64,000 bases of DNA, taken from Rhodobacteraceae bacterium QY30. GTDB lineage: Bacteria; Pseudomonadota; Alphaproteobacteria; Rhodobacterales; Rhodobacteraceae. A program made the translations under genes and the position numbers. The notes under the pieces were generated by a model. That model ran no database searches and had not been told where the DNA came from. It saw nothing but the letters and a program-made list of their open reading frames with translations. Below, piece by piece: positions 53,130 through 62,600 of this stretch; the stretch's first letter is position 1, and each line of letters begins with the position of its first letter. Location: contig CP023454.1 in NCBI GenBank assembly GCA_002356635.1, forward strand, positions 1,054,001 through 1,118,000, given 5' to 3'.

Positions 53130-53591
53130 ATGGCAGTCCAGCTTGATGAGATCGACCGGAAAATCCTTGCCGAATTGCAGGAGAACGCCGACCGTTCCCT
53201 GGACGAGATCGCCCGCAAGGTCGGCTCGTCCAAGACGCCGGTGTGGAACCGGATCCGGAAGATGCGCGAACAGGGCGTGATCCGCCAGCAGACGGTGATT
53301 CTGGATCCCGATGCGCTGGGGCTGGAGGCCTGCTTCTTCGTCCTGATCCGCACGTCCGAACATGAAGCGGAATGGCAGAAAGCCTTCCTGGAGACGGTCC
53401 GCAAACGCCCCGAGGTTCTGGAGGCGCACCGCCTGGCCGGAGACATCGATTATATCCTGAAGGTGCGGGTGAAGAATGCGCGGGCCTATGACGTCTTCTA
53501 CCAGGCGCTGATTTCCGAGGTGCGGATCTACAATGTAACGGCACTTCTCAGCATGGAAGAGATCAAGGCGACGACGCACCTGCCGCTGTGA
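53130..53591 (+). CDS. Lrp/AsnC family transcriptional regulator
   Basis: A 153-residue DNA-binding protein: AVQLDEIDRKILAELQENADRSLDEIARKVGSSKTPVWNRIRKMREQGVI is the N-terminal HTH, followed by the RAM-type effector domain with LEAHRLAGDIDYILKVRVKNARAY. GGAGG lies eight bases before the ATG. It is divergent from the sulfate-reduction operon and may control it, with an amino acid such as cysteine as possible effector. This is inference from context. Confidence 0.88.
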   Translation: MAVQLDEIDRKILAELQENADRSLDEIARKVGSSKTPVWNRIRKMREQGVIRQQTVILDPDALGLEACFFVLIRTSEHEAEWQKAFLETVRKRPEVLEAHRLAGDIDYILKVRVKNARAYDVFYQALISEVRIYNVTALLSMEEIKATTHLPL

Positions 53592-53608
53592 AGGGGCACC
53601 GGTTCCCG

Positions 53609-54520
53609 TCAGCGGGCGGGCCTTTGCGCGACCAGGACGCCCAGAAGCACCAGCGCCGCGCCGGCAGCCTGCGCCCAGTTGAACGCTGCGCCCAAGAGCC
53701 AGACGATGATCATGGTGTAGAAGGGCGCGGCGTTGATGTGCATCGCTGCGATGCCGATGCCCAGCCGTCCGACCGCGACGATCCAGAGGATCTGCGAGAT
53801 GGCCAGTGAGGCGATGCCGTAATAGGCCAGCATCGCCACGTTGTTCAGGTCGATGGCCGCCCAGTGGACGGTGGACTGGCCCAACGCGCCTGCGACCAGG
53901 GCGCAGATCGTTGTGGCCAGCGCCCCGCCGGTGAAGGTGATGGCGGTGCGCCCGATCGACGACAACTGGGGCAGGCCGCGCACCGTCTCGCGCGAGGCCC
54001 AGGTGAAGGTCAGCGTCGAGCCGAAGGCAACCAGTGCGCCAAGTCCAAGGCCCATGCTGCCGATTCCCGACAGATAGGCCAGCGTCCCGCCAAGAATTCC
54101 CAGTGCCAACCCCAGAAGCAGAAGCAGGGTCAGGCGGCGGCCGTCGAACAGGCACTCCAGCGCGATGCCGATCACCGGCATGGTCGAGGAGATGATCGCG
54201 ACGGTCACGGCATCGGTCATCTGCTGGGCCAGAACGATCAGGAAGGCTCCGACACCGAAGCCGGCGGCGCCGATCCACAGGCCACGCCGCCAAGGCGCGC
54301 GGGCCAGCACCTGCGCGCCGTCCGCCAACAGCCAGAGCGGCAGCAGAAGCAGGATCGCGCTTCCCATCCGCAGCGCCGTCAGCGGCAGCGGCCCGTAAAC
54401 CGGCAAGAGCCGGTCCACCGCCGGAAAGCCGGTGGCCCAGATCAGCATCGAGGCCATTCCGATCAGGTTGGCCGTCAGCCGGCTGTTTCGGGCGGGGGCG
54501 GGCATGGTGGCGGCGGTCAC
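53609..54520 (-). CDS. DMT-superfamily (EamA) exporter
   Basis: A 303-residue protein with about ten helices in two EamA repeats, spanning most of the chain. The first repeat starts LIGMASMLIWATGFPAVDRLL; the second has ALVAFGSTLTFTWASRETVRGL and ends with TMIIVWLLGAAFNWAQAAGAALVLLGVLVAQR. The substrate is unknown; relatives export amino acids or metabolites. It converges on the Lrp-type gene with a 17-base gap. Confidence 0.85.
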   Translation of the reverse strand: MTAATMPAPARNSRLTANLIGMASMLIWATGFPAVDRLLPVYGPLPLTALRMGSAILLLLPLWLLADGAQVLARAPWRRGLWIGAAGFGVGAFLIVLAQQMTDAVTVAIISSTMPVIGIALECLFDGRRLTLLLLLGLALGILGGTLAYLSGIGSMGLGLGALVAFGSTLTFTWASRETVRGLPQLSSIGRTAITFTGGALATTICALVAGALGQSTVHWAAIDLNNVAMLAYYGIASLAISQILWIVAVGRLGIGIAAMHINAAPFYTMIIVWLLGAAFNWAQAAGAALVLLGVLVAQRPAR

Positions 54521-54619
54521 GAAAGCTCTTTCGGCTGGATCAACCGTGACAACCTGACAAGGGCCGCTCCGCTTGTCGGTGCCGGGGGCGACACCGAACG
54601 CCGCAAACGCGCCCGTGTC

Positions 54620-55366
54620 CTAGACCGTACCCTCAAGCGCGGTGATGATGGCACCGAAGTCCGCGGCCTTCAGGCTTGCGCCGCCCACCAGGGCGCCGTC
54701 GACATCGGGCACCGCGAAGATCTGCGCGGCATTGTCCGGCTTGACCGAGCCACCATAAAGCAGCCGCATCTGCTCGGCCGCGGTGCCGAAGCGGCGGCGC
54801 AGTTCGGCCCGGAGGAACGCGTGGACCTCGGCGATCTGGGGAAGGGTCGGGGTTCGGCCGGTGCCGATGGCCCAGACCGGTTCGTAGGCGATGATGGTCC
54901 GGGGATCGGCACTGGCGGGAAGCGATCCGGCCAGTTGCGCGCCGATGACGGACAGCGTTTCGCCCGCATCACGCTGTTGCAGGGTTTCTCCCAGGCAGAT
55001 CACCGGAATCAGCCCGGCGGCGGCGGCCGCTTCGGCCTTGGCGCGGACCAGCGCATCGGTTTCCCCGTGGTCGGCCCGGCGTTCCGAATGTCCAAGGATC
55101 ACGTGGCTCGCGCCCGCGTCCGCCAGCATGGGCGCGGCGATGTCGCCCGTGTGGGCGCCCGAGGCGTTCTGATGGCAATCCTGCCCGCCCACCCGGACCG
55201 GGGTGCCCGCCAACGCCTCGGCCATCCACGCGATATGCGTGGCCGGTGGGCAAAGCAGCACGTCGCAGCCAGGTTGGGGATGGGTGGTCACCAACGCGCC
55301 GACCTCGGCCAGCGCCGCGCGTGATCCGTTCATCTTCCAGTTTCCGGCGGCAAGCTTGCGGCGCAT
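54620..55366 (-). CDS. tpiA: Triosephosphate isomerase
   Basis: Glycolytic enzyme interconverting DHAP and GAP; 248 residues. Catalytic Lys in AAGNWKMNG, His in ILGHSERR, and Glu in [11 protein letters not shown], with [11 protein letters not shown] and GALVGGASL at the C-terminus. The start at 55366 ([13 protein letters not shown]) has GGGGA upstream; the longer frame adds seven residues. Confidence 0.96.
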   Translation of the reverse strand: MRRKLAAGNWKMNGSRAALAEVGALVTTHPQPGCDVLLCPPATHIAWMAEALAGTPVRVGGQDCHQNASGAHTGDIAAPMLADAGASHVILGHSERRADHGETDALVRAKAEAAAAAGLIPVICLGETLQQRDAGETLSVIGAQLAGSLPASADPRTIIAYEPVWAIGTGRTPTLPQIAEVHAFLRAELRRRFGTAAEQMRLLYGGSVKPDNAAQIFAVPDVDGALVGGASLKAADFGAIITALEGTV

Positions 55367-55456
55367 CCCAATCCCCTTTGGCATCAATGTCGTAACGCGC
55401 GATCTTAGGGGCAGGGCACGGGAATGTGAATGGCTGCGGCTTCAGGCCACCCGCCC

Positions 55457-55816
55457 TCAGGCGGCCGGGGCGTCCTTGAACTTGATCGATTCACCGCAAC
55501 CGCAGGCTTCCGAGACGTTCGGGTTGTTGAACCGGAAGCCGCTTTCCAAGAGGCCGTTTTCATAATCGATCTCGGTCCCGAACAGGAACATCTGCGCCAT
55601 CGGCGCGATCATCACCCTTGCGCCGTCCTGTTCCACGATCTCATCCATCGGGTTGACGCTGTCGGCAAAGTCCATCGTGTATTCCATGCCTGCGCAACCG
55701 CCCTTGCGGACGCCAATGCGCAATCCCTGCTTGCCGTCCCTGGCCATCAGACGGGTAATCTGCGCCGCGGCGCGCGGGGTCAGGGTCAGGGCCTGTTTGC
55801 CGGGAATGCCGAACAT
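55457..55816 (-). CDS. A-type Fe-S carrier protein (IscA/SufA/HesB family)
   Basis: A 119-residue Fe-S carrier with the three conserved Cys in GLRIGVRKGGCAGMEY and SEACGCGESI. LTPRAAAQITRLM is the typical N-terminal region. Such proteins hand Fe-S clusters to targets; subtype (ErpA, IscA, SufA) cannot be told by eye. The start at 55816 lies just after the DUF3307 gene's stop. It may be linked with sufT at 57.4 kb. Confidence 0.9.
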   Translation of the reverse strand: MFGIPGKQALTLTPRAAAQITRLMARDGKQGLRIGVRKGGCAGMEYTMDFADSVNPMDEIVEQDGARVMIAPMAQMFLFGTEIDYENGLLESGFRFNNPNVSEACGCGESIKFKDAPAA

Positions 55817-55856
55817 GGGCGAAGGTCTTTCGTATTGTTGCGCGTGCAATGTGAAT

Positions 55857-56621
55857 TTAGGGCAGGCGGGGCGTGATCTCAAGCGGCGGCAGAAGACTGC
55901 GCAGCCACACCATCGCCAACGTGACGCCGATCGCCCATCCGAACGAGGCAAGGGTGCCGATGATGACGTATTCCGACGCGGCCCGATCCTCGGTCACGGT
56001 TCCAAAGCGCAGGATGGACTTGGCCGCGATCAGAAACCCGATGGCGCCCGGCTGGCCGGTAAGGATCAGGATGAAGATCAGGCTGCGTTCCAGCCATCCG
56101 ATGGTCAGGCCGCCTTCGGGCAGGCCGCGGATCTGGATGGTCGTGGTGCGGACCAGCAGGTCGCTGACGGCGGGGGCGACCTGCGCCTCCATCAGCAGCC
56201 CGACGACGAAGCCGCCCGCGCGGACCGCAAGGACGAAACCCGCCAGGATCAGCATCCCGTGCAGGATCAGCGGGGACGCCGGCGCGGGCAGCGAAGCCCA
56301 GTATCCCCCGGACCAAAGCCCCGGTTGCCAGATCGCCACGGCAAGGACCGTCACGCCATGGGCGGCCTGGTCGATCAGGAAGGCCATCGTGCCGCGTGGA
56401 CTGCGGGCCTTGATCGCATCGATCGCCATGTGGACCAGCGCAAGCCAGACCAGGGCAGGCGAGGCGATCACGCCCACTGCCGCCTGCGCCGACAGAAGCA
56501 CCAGCGCCCCGTGCAGGAACAGGACGCCTGGATGGGTCTTGCGCAGCGCGATCCAGCGGGTCTGAAGCACGAAGTCGGCCGTCACATGCGCGGCCAGAAG
56601 GGCGACGAACGTGGCGATCAT
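55857..56621 (-). CDS. DUF3307 membrane protein
   Basis: A 254-residue polytopic membrane protein of DUF3307: LLAAHVTADFVLQTRWIALRKTHPGVLFLHGALVLL with the diagnostic Asp-Phe-xx-Gln motif, and HMAIDAIKAR. About seven helices. DUF3307 genes pair with SatD-type genes in several lineages, as here. Function unknown. Confidence 0.82.
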   Translation of the reverse strand: MIATFVALLAAHVTADFVLQTRWIALRKTHPGVLFLHGALVLLSAQAAVGVIASPALVWLALVHMAIDAIKARSPRGTMAFLIDQAAHGVTVLAVAIWQPGLWSGGYWASLPAPASPLILHGMLILAGFVLAVRAGGFVVGLLMEAQVAPAVSDLLVRTTTIQIRGLPEGGLTIGWLERSLIFILILTGQPGAIGFLIAAKSILRFGTVTEDRAASEYVIIGTLASFGWAIGVTLAMVWLRSLLPPLEITPRLP

Positions 56622-56663
56622 CGGGGCAGGCCCCCTGGATTGCTTCGGGATGAAGAAAGCCCG

Positions 56664-57293
56664 TCAGCTTGCATCGGCGGCCCCCTCGATCAGTTGAAGT
56701 GCCTCGGACAGGGCCGGATAATCGGCCGCCGCCAACGCCTGTTCCACAGCCTGCCGACGGATGCCCAGCGTTTCGGCCACGGCAACCCGCGTCGGCGGAT
56801 GGGGGGCCAGCATCGGCGCGATGGCGCGCGCCTGTGCCACGGTCCACCCTTGCGACAGCGCATCCGCCAGCCGGACAGCCGCCCCCATCGCGCCACCGGA
56901 CGCAAAGCACAGCTGCGCAGGCGGCTCCAGCGCGTCAAGCGCGCGGCCGGAGGCGACGAAGACCGGCCCGGTCGCCAGGTTCAGGTCCGGGCTGGTCGGG
57001 GGGAGGTCGCAGCCGGTGGCAATGGCGATGCGGGTCGACAGGTCGCGTCCGGCCGCCCGCAGATGGGCGCGCAGGAACAGCGCGGCGCGAACGGCAAGGG
57101 TGGGGCGGACCAGAACGATCTGCCAACCGTCGCCGCGATAGCGTGAAAGAAGCGGGGAGTGGTCCTGCCATTGCGTGATTCGCAAGGACGCCGCGCGCAG
57201 GACCTCAAAGGCCTGCTCGATCCGCGCTGGGGCAAGCCCGGTGGATCCGATCAGATCGCCGGTCAGCACGGCAAGGGGAATGGCGCGGCTCAT
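56664..57293 (-). CDS. SatD family protein
   Basis: A 209-residue protein: N-terminal VLTGDLIGSTGLAPARIEQAFEVLRAA, where GDLIGS resembles the metal motif of class III nucleotide cyclases, then a domain with LSRYRGDGWQIVLVRP and a C-terminal helix-turn-helix-like stretch PPTRVAVAETLGIRRQAVEQALAAADYPALSEAL. SatD is named from a streptococcal operon. Together with DUF3307 it forms a two-gene unit, 42 bases apart. Regulatory function is likely but unassigned. Confidence 0.78.
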   Translation of the reverse strand: MSRAIPLAVLTGDLIGSTGLAPARIEQAFEVLRAASLRITQWQDHSPLLSRYRGDGWQIVLVRPTLAVRAALFLRAHLRAAGRDLSTRIAIATGCDLPPTSPDLNLATGPVFVASGRALDALEPPAQLCFASGGAMGAAVRLADALSQGWTVAQARAIAPMLAPHPPTRVAVAETLGIRRQAVEQALAAADYPALSEALQLIEGAADAS

Positions 57294-57371
57294 GGCAACA
57301 GCGTGCCATTCGACCGGCAGTTTGGCAAGGAAAACGACTTTCTTTTGCGGAAAGAAAGCAAATTTACTTTC

Positions 57372-57737
57372 TTACATGAAGCCCAGTTCCAGCCGCGCTT
57401 CATCGGACATCATCTCCATGCCCCATTGCGGCTCGAAGGTCATCTGGACGTTGACCTGCTTCACGCCGTCCAGCGGTTCGACCGCATCGGCGACCCAACC
57501 CGGCATTTCCCCGGCAACCGGGCAGCCCGGCGCGGTCAGGGTCATGATGATGTCGACTTCGTTCTCGGGCGAGATCTCGATGGTATAAACCAGACCCAGG
57601 TCGAAGATGTTGACCGGGATTTCCGGGTCGTAAACAGAGCGGCACGCCTCGACCACGCTGTCGTACAGCGGGTGGTCCGTCGTCGAAGGGCGGATCAGCG
57701 GCGTGCCTTCAATCGGTTCCTTGGGTTCGGCGGTCAT
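57372..57737 (-). CDS. sufT: SUF-system Fe-S assembly protein SufT
   Basis: A 121-residue MIP18/DUF59 protein of Fe-S cluster maturation. Motifs: VVEACRSVYDPEIPVNIFDLGLVYTIEI, then MTLTAPGCPVAGEMPGWVADAV, with the conserved Cys, and FEPQWGMEMMSDEARLELG. The start MTAEPKEPIEG at 57737 fits homologs; the longer frame to 57926 includes unrelated sequence. Confidence 0.92.
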   Translation of the reverse strand: MTAEPKEPIEGTPLIRPSTTDHPLYDSVVEACRSVYDPEIPVNIFDLGLVYTIEISPENEVDIIMTLTAPGCPVAGEMPGWVADAVEPLDGVKQVNVQMTFEPQWGMEMMSDEARLELGFM

Positions 57738-58268
57738 GGCTACCCCGTAAAGTTGTTGACCGATTATATAGGGAATTGCCGCGCCGAGGTCCAGAGCGGT
57801 TCGACCTTCAGTGGACGAGTTTGAACCAGTGTGAGTTGACACCGATATCTGCAGTGAACCCGGAAGGGGCCGGTGGTCCGTGGGCCATGACGGATTGGTC
57901 AATGAAACAAGGGGGTTCGTGGGCAACTAGCGCGCCGCGAGAGGCTTGGCGCGAAGGTCTGCAGTAAGTGCGGAGATTGCGCCGAATGTCCGAATGGACG
58001 GAAAGCGGCTGTGTTGTAGAGCGGCCTTAAATCCCCGCTTAAACGCTTGTGAAACAACGATTTAAGAGTACGTGGCGCCTAATATTCACTCAGACTGAAT
58101 CGTAGGAACATGGAAATTGTCTGCCATGTTCCGAAACATACTTCCATGTTGTGAAAATAGACGCAAAAACAATGGCTTGTCAGGCAGGCCGCTCAGGACA
58201 GCGCACGTCGAACATGGAACAGATTCCTAGGATCCCGGGCTGTAAAGTGCCAGCGGGCCTGTAAGGCA
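57738..58268. other. 531-base gene-poor region at the phage boundary
   Basis: No gene is supported here. The sufT promoter side is at the left. From about 58000 the base composition is visibly more AT-rich than the rest of the window, and four GGAACATGG-type motifs lie at 58105-58220. It marks the transition from host genes to phage-like sequence. No integrase, tRNA or clear attachment repeat was seen. Confidence 0.5.
58105..58220. repeat. Four GGAACATGG-type motifs, inverted and direct
   Basis: GGAACATGG (58105-58113) and CCATGTTCC (58124-58132) form an exact 9-bp inverted repeat with 10 bases between; TTCCATGTT (58142-58150) and GAACATGGAAC (58210-58220) are related copies. The cluster suggests operator sites of a regulator. 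No protein can be assigned. Confidence 0.6.
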
Positions 58269-58667
58269 TCAGCGAACACGACACAAGGATGACAGCTCCG
58301 CGACGCCATTATTCAGATTTTCCGTCGACGGCTTGAGGATCGCGATTGCCTCTCGATAAAAGTCATCGAAAACTAGCTTCTGTGTCAGTGCGACTTCGTC
58401 GCCAGGACGCGCTGCGACCGCCAATTCTGCAGCGGACTTCTGAGCTGCGAGTAGGCGAAGAAGATCCTTTACTGCGGCAATCTCGGTCACCAGGATAGAT
58501 CCGGACTTCCTGCAAATTGTCTGGCTGTCATGTGCGTCTGCTGCACCGTGCAGCAGGGCGAATGCCACGGCAGCGAGCGCAGCGCAGGCCGAGCCAAGTG
58601 GGATCTCGAGGAAGCTGCCTTTCTTTCCGCGTTGCCTGCACGCCGCCATGTCGTCCTCCAGCCTCAC
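58269..58667 (-). CDS. Hypothetical secreted protein, phage region
   Basis: A 132-residue protein with a hydrophobic signal-like stretch (ACAALAAVAFALLHGAADA, about 27-45) and two Cys (ICRKS, LCRVR) that could form a disulfide. The start is GTG at 58667, overlapping the repressor stop as GTGA; ATG at 58649 is an alternative. It is cotranscribed with the repressor. No recognised family; could modify lysogen surface or be a structural remnant. Confidence 0.55.
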   Translation of the reverse strand: MRLEDDMAACRQRGKKGSFLEIPLGSACAALAAVAFALLHGAADAHDSQTICRKSGSILVTEIAAVKDLLRLLAAQKSAAELAVAARPGDEVALTQKLVFDDFYREAIAILKPSTENLNNGVAELSSLCRVR

Positions 58668-59332
58668 AAGGTATGCCCTGACCAGATTACCTGGCCGAGG
58701 ATCAAGATTGCTTCGAGATCGCCGCCGCGACGGAACTCGAGCGGGTACGACGGATTGTCGGAGCGAAGTACCAGCGTGTCTTCATCCGGCCGTTCCAGGC
58801 GCTTGACGCGGGCAGCTCCCCCCTCGACCAAAGCGTAGACCTTTCCCGAGCGAACAATGCGGCGGCTGCGATCGATCAGCACCATGTCCTGGTCGTGCAG
58901 CAGAGGCTCCATACTGTCGCCACGGACCTTCACCAGGCAGGCATTCGAGGGAGAGACCTGGAGACGCTTAAGCCAGTCCCGACGAAAGGCGAGTGTCTCG
59001 AGAACAACGTCCTGTTCGCCGTTCGTCCGTCCGTCGCCAGCGGCCAGCTCCGCTTCGAACCGAGGTACCGCCGCAAAGTCCGAGCCCTTTATGACGGTGA
59101 CCTTCGAGGTTTCCGGGTGAGACGGCGGGCCGATGTGAAAGTCGATGTTGAGAGCTTCGCAGATCATCTGAGCCCGGTTGAGTGTCGTTCCGGACTTCTT
59201 GCCTCCTCGAAGGATGCTTCTGATGGCATCTGGCGGAAGGTTGTGCGCCCGTTCAAAGGCAAAAGCATTGGTGCCCAGCTCCGCAAGGCGCTGCTGAACC
59301 AGTTCCGCGAGCGTTTGTTCGGCGTACTCCAT
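58664..59332 (-). CDS. Phage repressor with S24 peptidase domain (CI-like)
   Basis: A 222-residue lysogeny repressor. N-terminal HTH at about 8-60 with LVQQRLAELGTNAFAFERAHNLPPDAIRSILRGG. The peptidase domain has catalytic Ser140 in VRGDSMEP and Lys177 in ALVEGGAARVKRL. A possible self-cleavage Ala-Gly bond lies at AAGD (98-99). The gene is divergent from the Cro-like gene across an 89-base region with three operators, so a lambda-type switch is likely. RecA-mediated induction is inference. Confidence 0.88.
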   Translation of the reverse strand: MEYAEQTLAELVQQRLAELGTNAFAFERAHNLPPDAIRSILRGGKKSGTTLNRAQMICEALNIDFHIGPPSHPETSKVTVIKGSDFAAVPRFEAELAAGDGRTNGEQDVVLETLAFRRDWLKRLQVSPSNACLVKVRGDSMEPLLHDQDMVLIDRSRRIVRSGKVYALVEGGAARVKRLERPDEDTLVLRSDNPSYPLEFRRGGDLEAILILGQVIWSGHTL

Positions 59333-59333
59333 G

Positions 59334-59412
59334 AATCGGAGAAAATACCGAAAATCAGGCCGCTTGCATATCGGTAAATTATCCGCATAATGAATCGGAG
59401 AAAAATCCGATT
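59334..59412. promoter_or_regulatory. Three tandem operators between repressor and Cro-like gene
   Basis: Three 20-base sites with a 7-6-7 layout: 59334-59353 AATCGGA-n6-ACCGAAA, 59369-59388 TATCGGT-n6-TCCGCAT, and 59393-59412 AATCGGA-n6-TCCGATT, the last a perfect inverted repeat. Centres are 35 and 24 bases apart. The first covers the repressor start region, the last ends 9 bases before the Cro-like ATG. They are likely operators for the repressor and Cro-like protein. Confidence 0.72.
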
Positions 59413-59421
59413 GAGGCAGTA

Positions 59422-59617
59422 ATGGATAAGATGCAGCTGGTCAGATTGGGAGAGGCGTACGCGAGCCATCGTGGACTGACGCTGTCAACCGTTTCGACCT
59501 ACGCAGCCGCTGACGGAAAATGGCTGGGGAACCTCAAGGGCAACTCCAGCTGCACTTTCCGTAAGGCGGAAGCGGTGATGCAATGGTTCAGCGACAACTG
59601 GCCCAGCGATCTCGCGT
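59422..59617 (+). pseudogene. Cro-like regulator, 3' end replaced
   Basis: The first ~65 codons read DKMQLVRLGEAYASHRGLTLSTVSTYAAADGKWLGNL...FRKAEAVMQWFSDNWPSDLAW, matching small Cro-like phage regulators that end shortly after this. GAGG lies five bases before the ATG. From about 59617 the frame gives only Arg-rich sequence, whereas another frame encodes a tail protein. So the normal C-terminus is lost. Whether the shortened protein still binds DNA is unknown; the HTH-like part is intact. Confidence 0.7.
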
Positions 59618-59623
59618 GGCGGA

Positions 59624-62600
59624 GTGAACGCCACGACCGGTTATACGCCCCCGACCGCAGGCGGCACGACCACGGTCAAGCTCTTCGACGGCGCGACCGA
59701 CACCGGCATCCAGTGGACCTCGGCTGGCGGCGCGGCCGGCGCGGCCGCGGGCCTGTCCGGGGAATCGTCGCTGCTCGGCACCGGCGGCGCCGGCGGCTAC
59801 GTCATGGCGCCTGGCTCGCCGGCACTTCCCGCGGGGCTGACCCTGTCGGCGGCTGGCCGGATCGAGGGGACCGCGACCGTAGCCGGCATGAACCAGGTGC
59901 CGGTGATCCGCGTCACCAATACCGTGTCGGGCCTGTCGTCCGATCATCCGCTGCTCCTGTCGGTGGCACAGCGCCCGGCGGCCATGCCGAAACCGGTGCT
60001 GGCGGAGATTGCCACCGGCTCGTTCCGGGTCACTCTGCCCGCCGCGCCGGCGAATATCCCGCCGATCTCCTCGGTGGACATGCTCTTCGGCGCCACGCTA
60101 CCGCTTTCGGTGTCGACCGGCTCAGTGATCTTCAACGCCTTCCCCACCGGCACTACCACCTTCGATTTCACCGGACTGGCGGCCGGCTCGACCCGCCATG
60201 TGACCTTGCGTGGCAAGGCGCATTGGGGCGACGGCACCTTCCTGACGCCCAACGGCTATTCGCCGAACCATGAAAGCATCACGCTTTCTGGCGCCAATAC
60301 GGCCCCGAGCTTCACAACCCCGCCCTCGATCAGTCCGGCCACGGGGCCGGTCGGAACGGTCTTTGCCCTGAACCCCGGTGTAGTCTCCGGTCAGCCCGCC
60401 CCCTTGAATGCGCTGGTGGGCCTCACGCAGAACGGCATCGATGTGCTGGCCCAGGTGGTATCCGGGCAGTTTACCGCGACAGAGGCGGGCCCGCTGATTG
60501 CGACCTGGCAGGCCACGAACGGCGTCGTTCCGAACGCCCAGGCGCAGGCGACTGCCTCGGTCACCGCCGCCGCCCAGGTGCCGGCGCAGATGGCCGCGCC
60601 GACGGCCGTGGTGCAGTCGCAGAGCCAGATCGACGTGACGCTGGCCGGCGCGCCCGCCGACGGCGGGTCCAGCATCACGTCCTACGAGATCCGCTACTCG
60701 CTGGACCAGGTGAACTGGACGACGGTGACCGGCCTTGCCCAAGGCTCCACCACGTCGTTCCTCGGCCTTCTGGCCTCGACCCGGTATTACTTCGAGAATG
60801 CGGCCCGAAACGCCATGGGCCTCGGCGCCTGGTCACCCTTCACCGAACGCACCACCGCCGCACCCGTGACTGGCGACATCCAGTTCGGCCAGTTCACCGC
60901 CGTGAATGCCGGCGGGATCGCCGTTGCCGAGCCCGATGGCGTCTATGGTCAATTCACGGTCCAGGGCGGCATTCTGAAGCCCAATGTCAGCCCGCTCACG
61001 GTAGGCCTCACCGCTGTCGGGTCGAAGACGATCAACGTTGCCGCCAACGAATACACCGTCGCATCGCTGGCAGAGTTCGCCGCCGCCAAGACCCATATGA
61101 CCAGCGCCGGCGGCCGGACGATCCGGTTCCGCCCCGGCACCTATGTGGCTCCTGTCGATTATTTTCTGGCGTCGGTGGCCTATTCGTCGCGGGTCATCAT
61201 CACCGCCGAGGCCGGGGCCTATTTCCTCGGCAACTTCCGGTTCTCGGCCTCGAACTGCACCTTGCAGGGCCTCGACCTGCAGTGCACGGACGTGAACAAG
61301 ACCGCCGTTTTGTGGATGTCCGGCGCCTGCACCGGCTCGATCATCACCCGAAACCGGATCCATGGCGTCCATTACGACCCGCTCGGGGACTACAGCGTCA
61401 ATGTTCTGGCGAACCCCCGCGGTATCACCAACACCGCTCCCTACCTGAACGGCTGCCGGGTGACCGAGAACGAGATTTTCGACGTCTCGGAATGCATGGT
61501 CTTCTACATCGAGGGCGCGGCCGATGTCGTGATCTCCGACAACGAGGGCTACTGGCACTACTCGGACTTTCTGAAGCTGGTGTTCCGGCCCGGTTCCTTC
61601 GACTGCCTGAAGCTGATCGAGCGCAACTATGGTCATGACGGGATCGGTGACCCCGGGGATGCCAACAATCCGCACATCGATGCGATCCAGTTCAGCGCCT
61701 ATGTCGACAACCACATGCAGCCGCTGCGCAATGTCATCATCCGGCAGAACGTCTTTACCTTCTCGACCAAGTCGCGCGGCTGGGGCGATCAGGGCCTGGT
61801 AGCCTTCCAGGATGGCGCCTACCAGTGCCTTCTCAAAGACCCGATCATCGCCGCCAACATCATCCAGTCGCAGAACTACTCGATGGTGTTGGTGCTGGAT
61901 GGCGGCGTCATCGCCCACAACACGCTGGTCTCCGCCCCTTCGGCCAACCGTTCCTCGTCCACTTCGGTCCCAGGGGTCAAATACAACTCCGGAAACACCG
62001 AACCGAACCTGACCGTCATTCCCGGGGGGGCATCGCCGCTGCTGATCCGCAACCTCTGGGAAGACAACATCGCCATTCCGGCGGCGGTCACGCAGGTCGA
62101 CAACCTGGTCATTGGGGATCGGGGCGCGCTCACGTCCTACGCCTCTCTGTTCACCGGCACGGACCTTGAAGCCGATACGCTGGCGGAAGTCAGTACCGAG
62201 TTTGGCCTGAAGGCCGGCGGTCCGGGGACGGTCGGGTTTGGCCGGGGCGCGCTCAACACCGGCATCATGACGATCGGGGCGCCCCGCGATCCCTCCAGCT
62301 GGACCTACAATGCAGTGCTCGAGCAGGTGAACCCCGGCGTGACGCAGGCGCTGTCGGTCGACCCCATGCCCTTCGACGGCTATGTCTATGACGCGGCGCA
62401 GTCGACGACAGAAGCGCAGGTCCGCATCTCCGGCAAAGGCACCAGCGGCCAGCAAGTCCAGGTCCGTGGTGCATCGGCGGGTGGCAACACCGCATGGACG
62501 ACCACCACGGTCGATGTGGCCGGAAACTGGGTCGCGACCTTCGCAGTGCCCGTCGCGGAATGGGGAAACTGGTATACCAGCGAGGCGCGTCTCGGCACCA

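Noticed and set aside
58105-58220. GGAACATGG motifs as parS or SOS boxes
   Set aside because: They do not fit the parS consensus TGTTnCACGTGAAACA or the alphaproteobacterial SOS box GTTCn7GTTC.
59422-60273. A 283-residue reading of the Cro-like frame
   Set aside because: After about residue 65 it is Arg/Gly-rich nonsense, while another frame across the same bases encodes a coherent tail protein. I kept only the N-terminal part.
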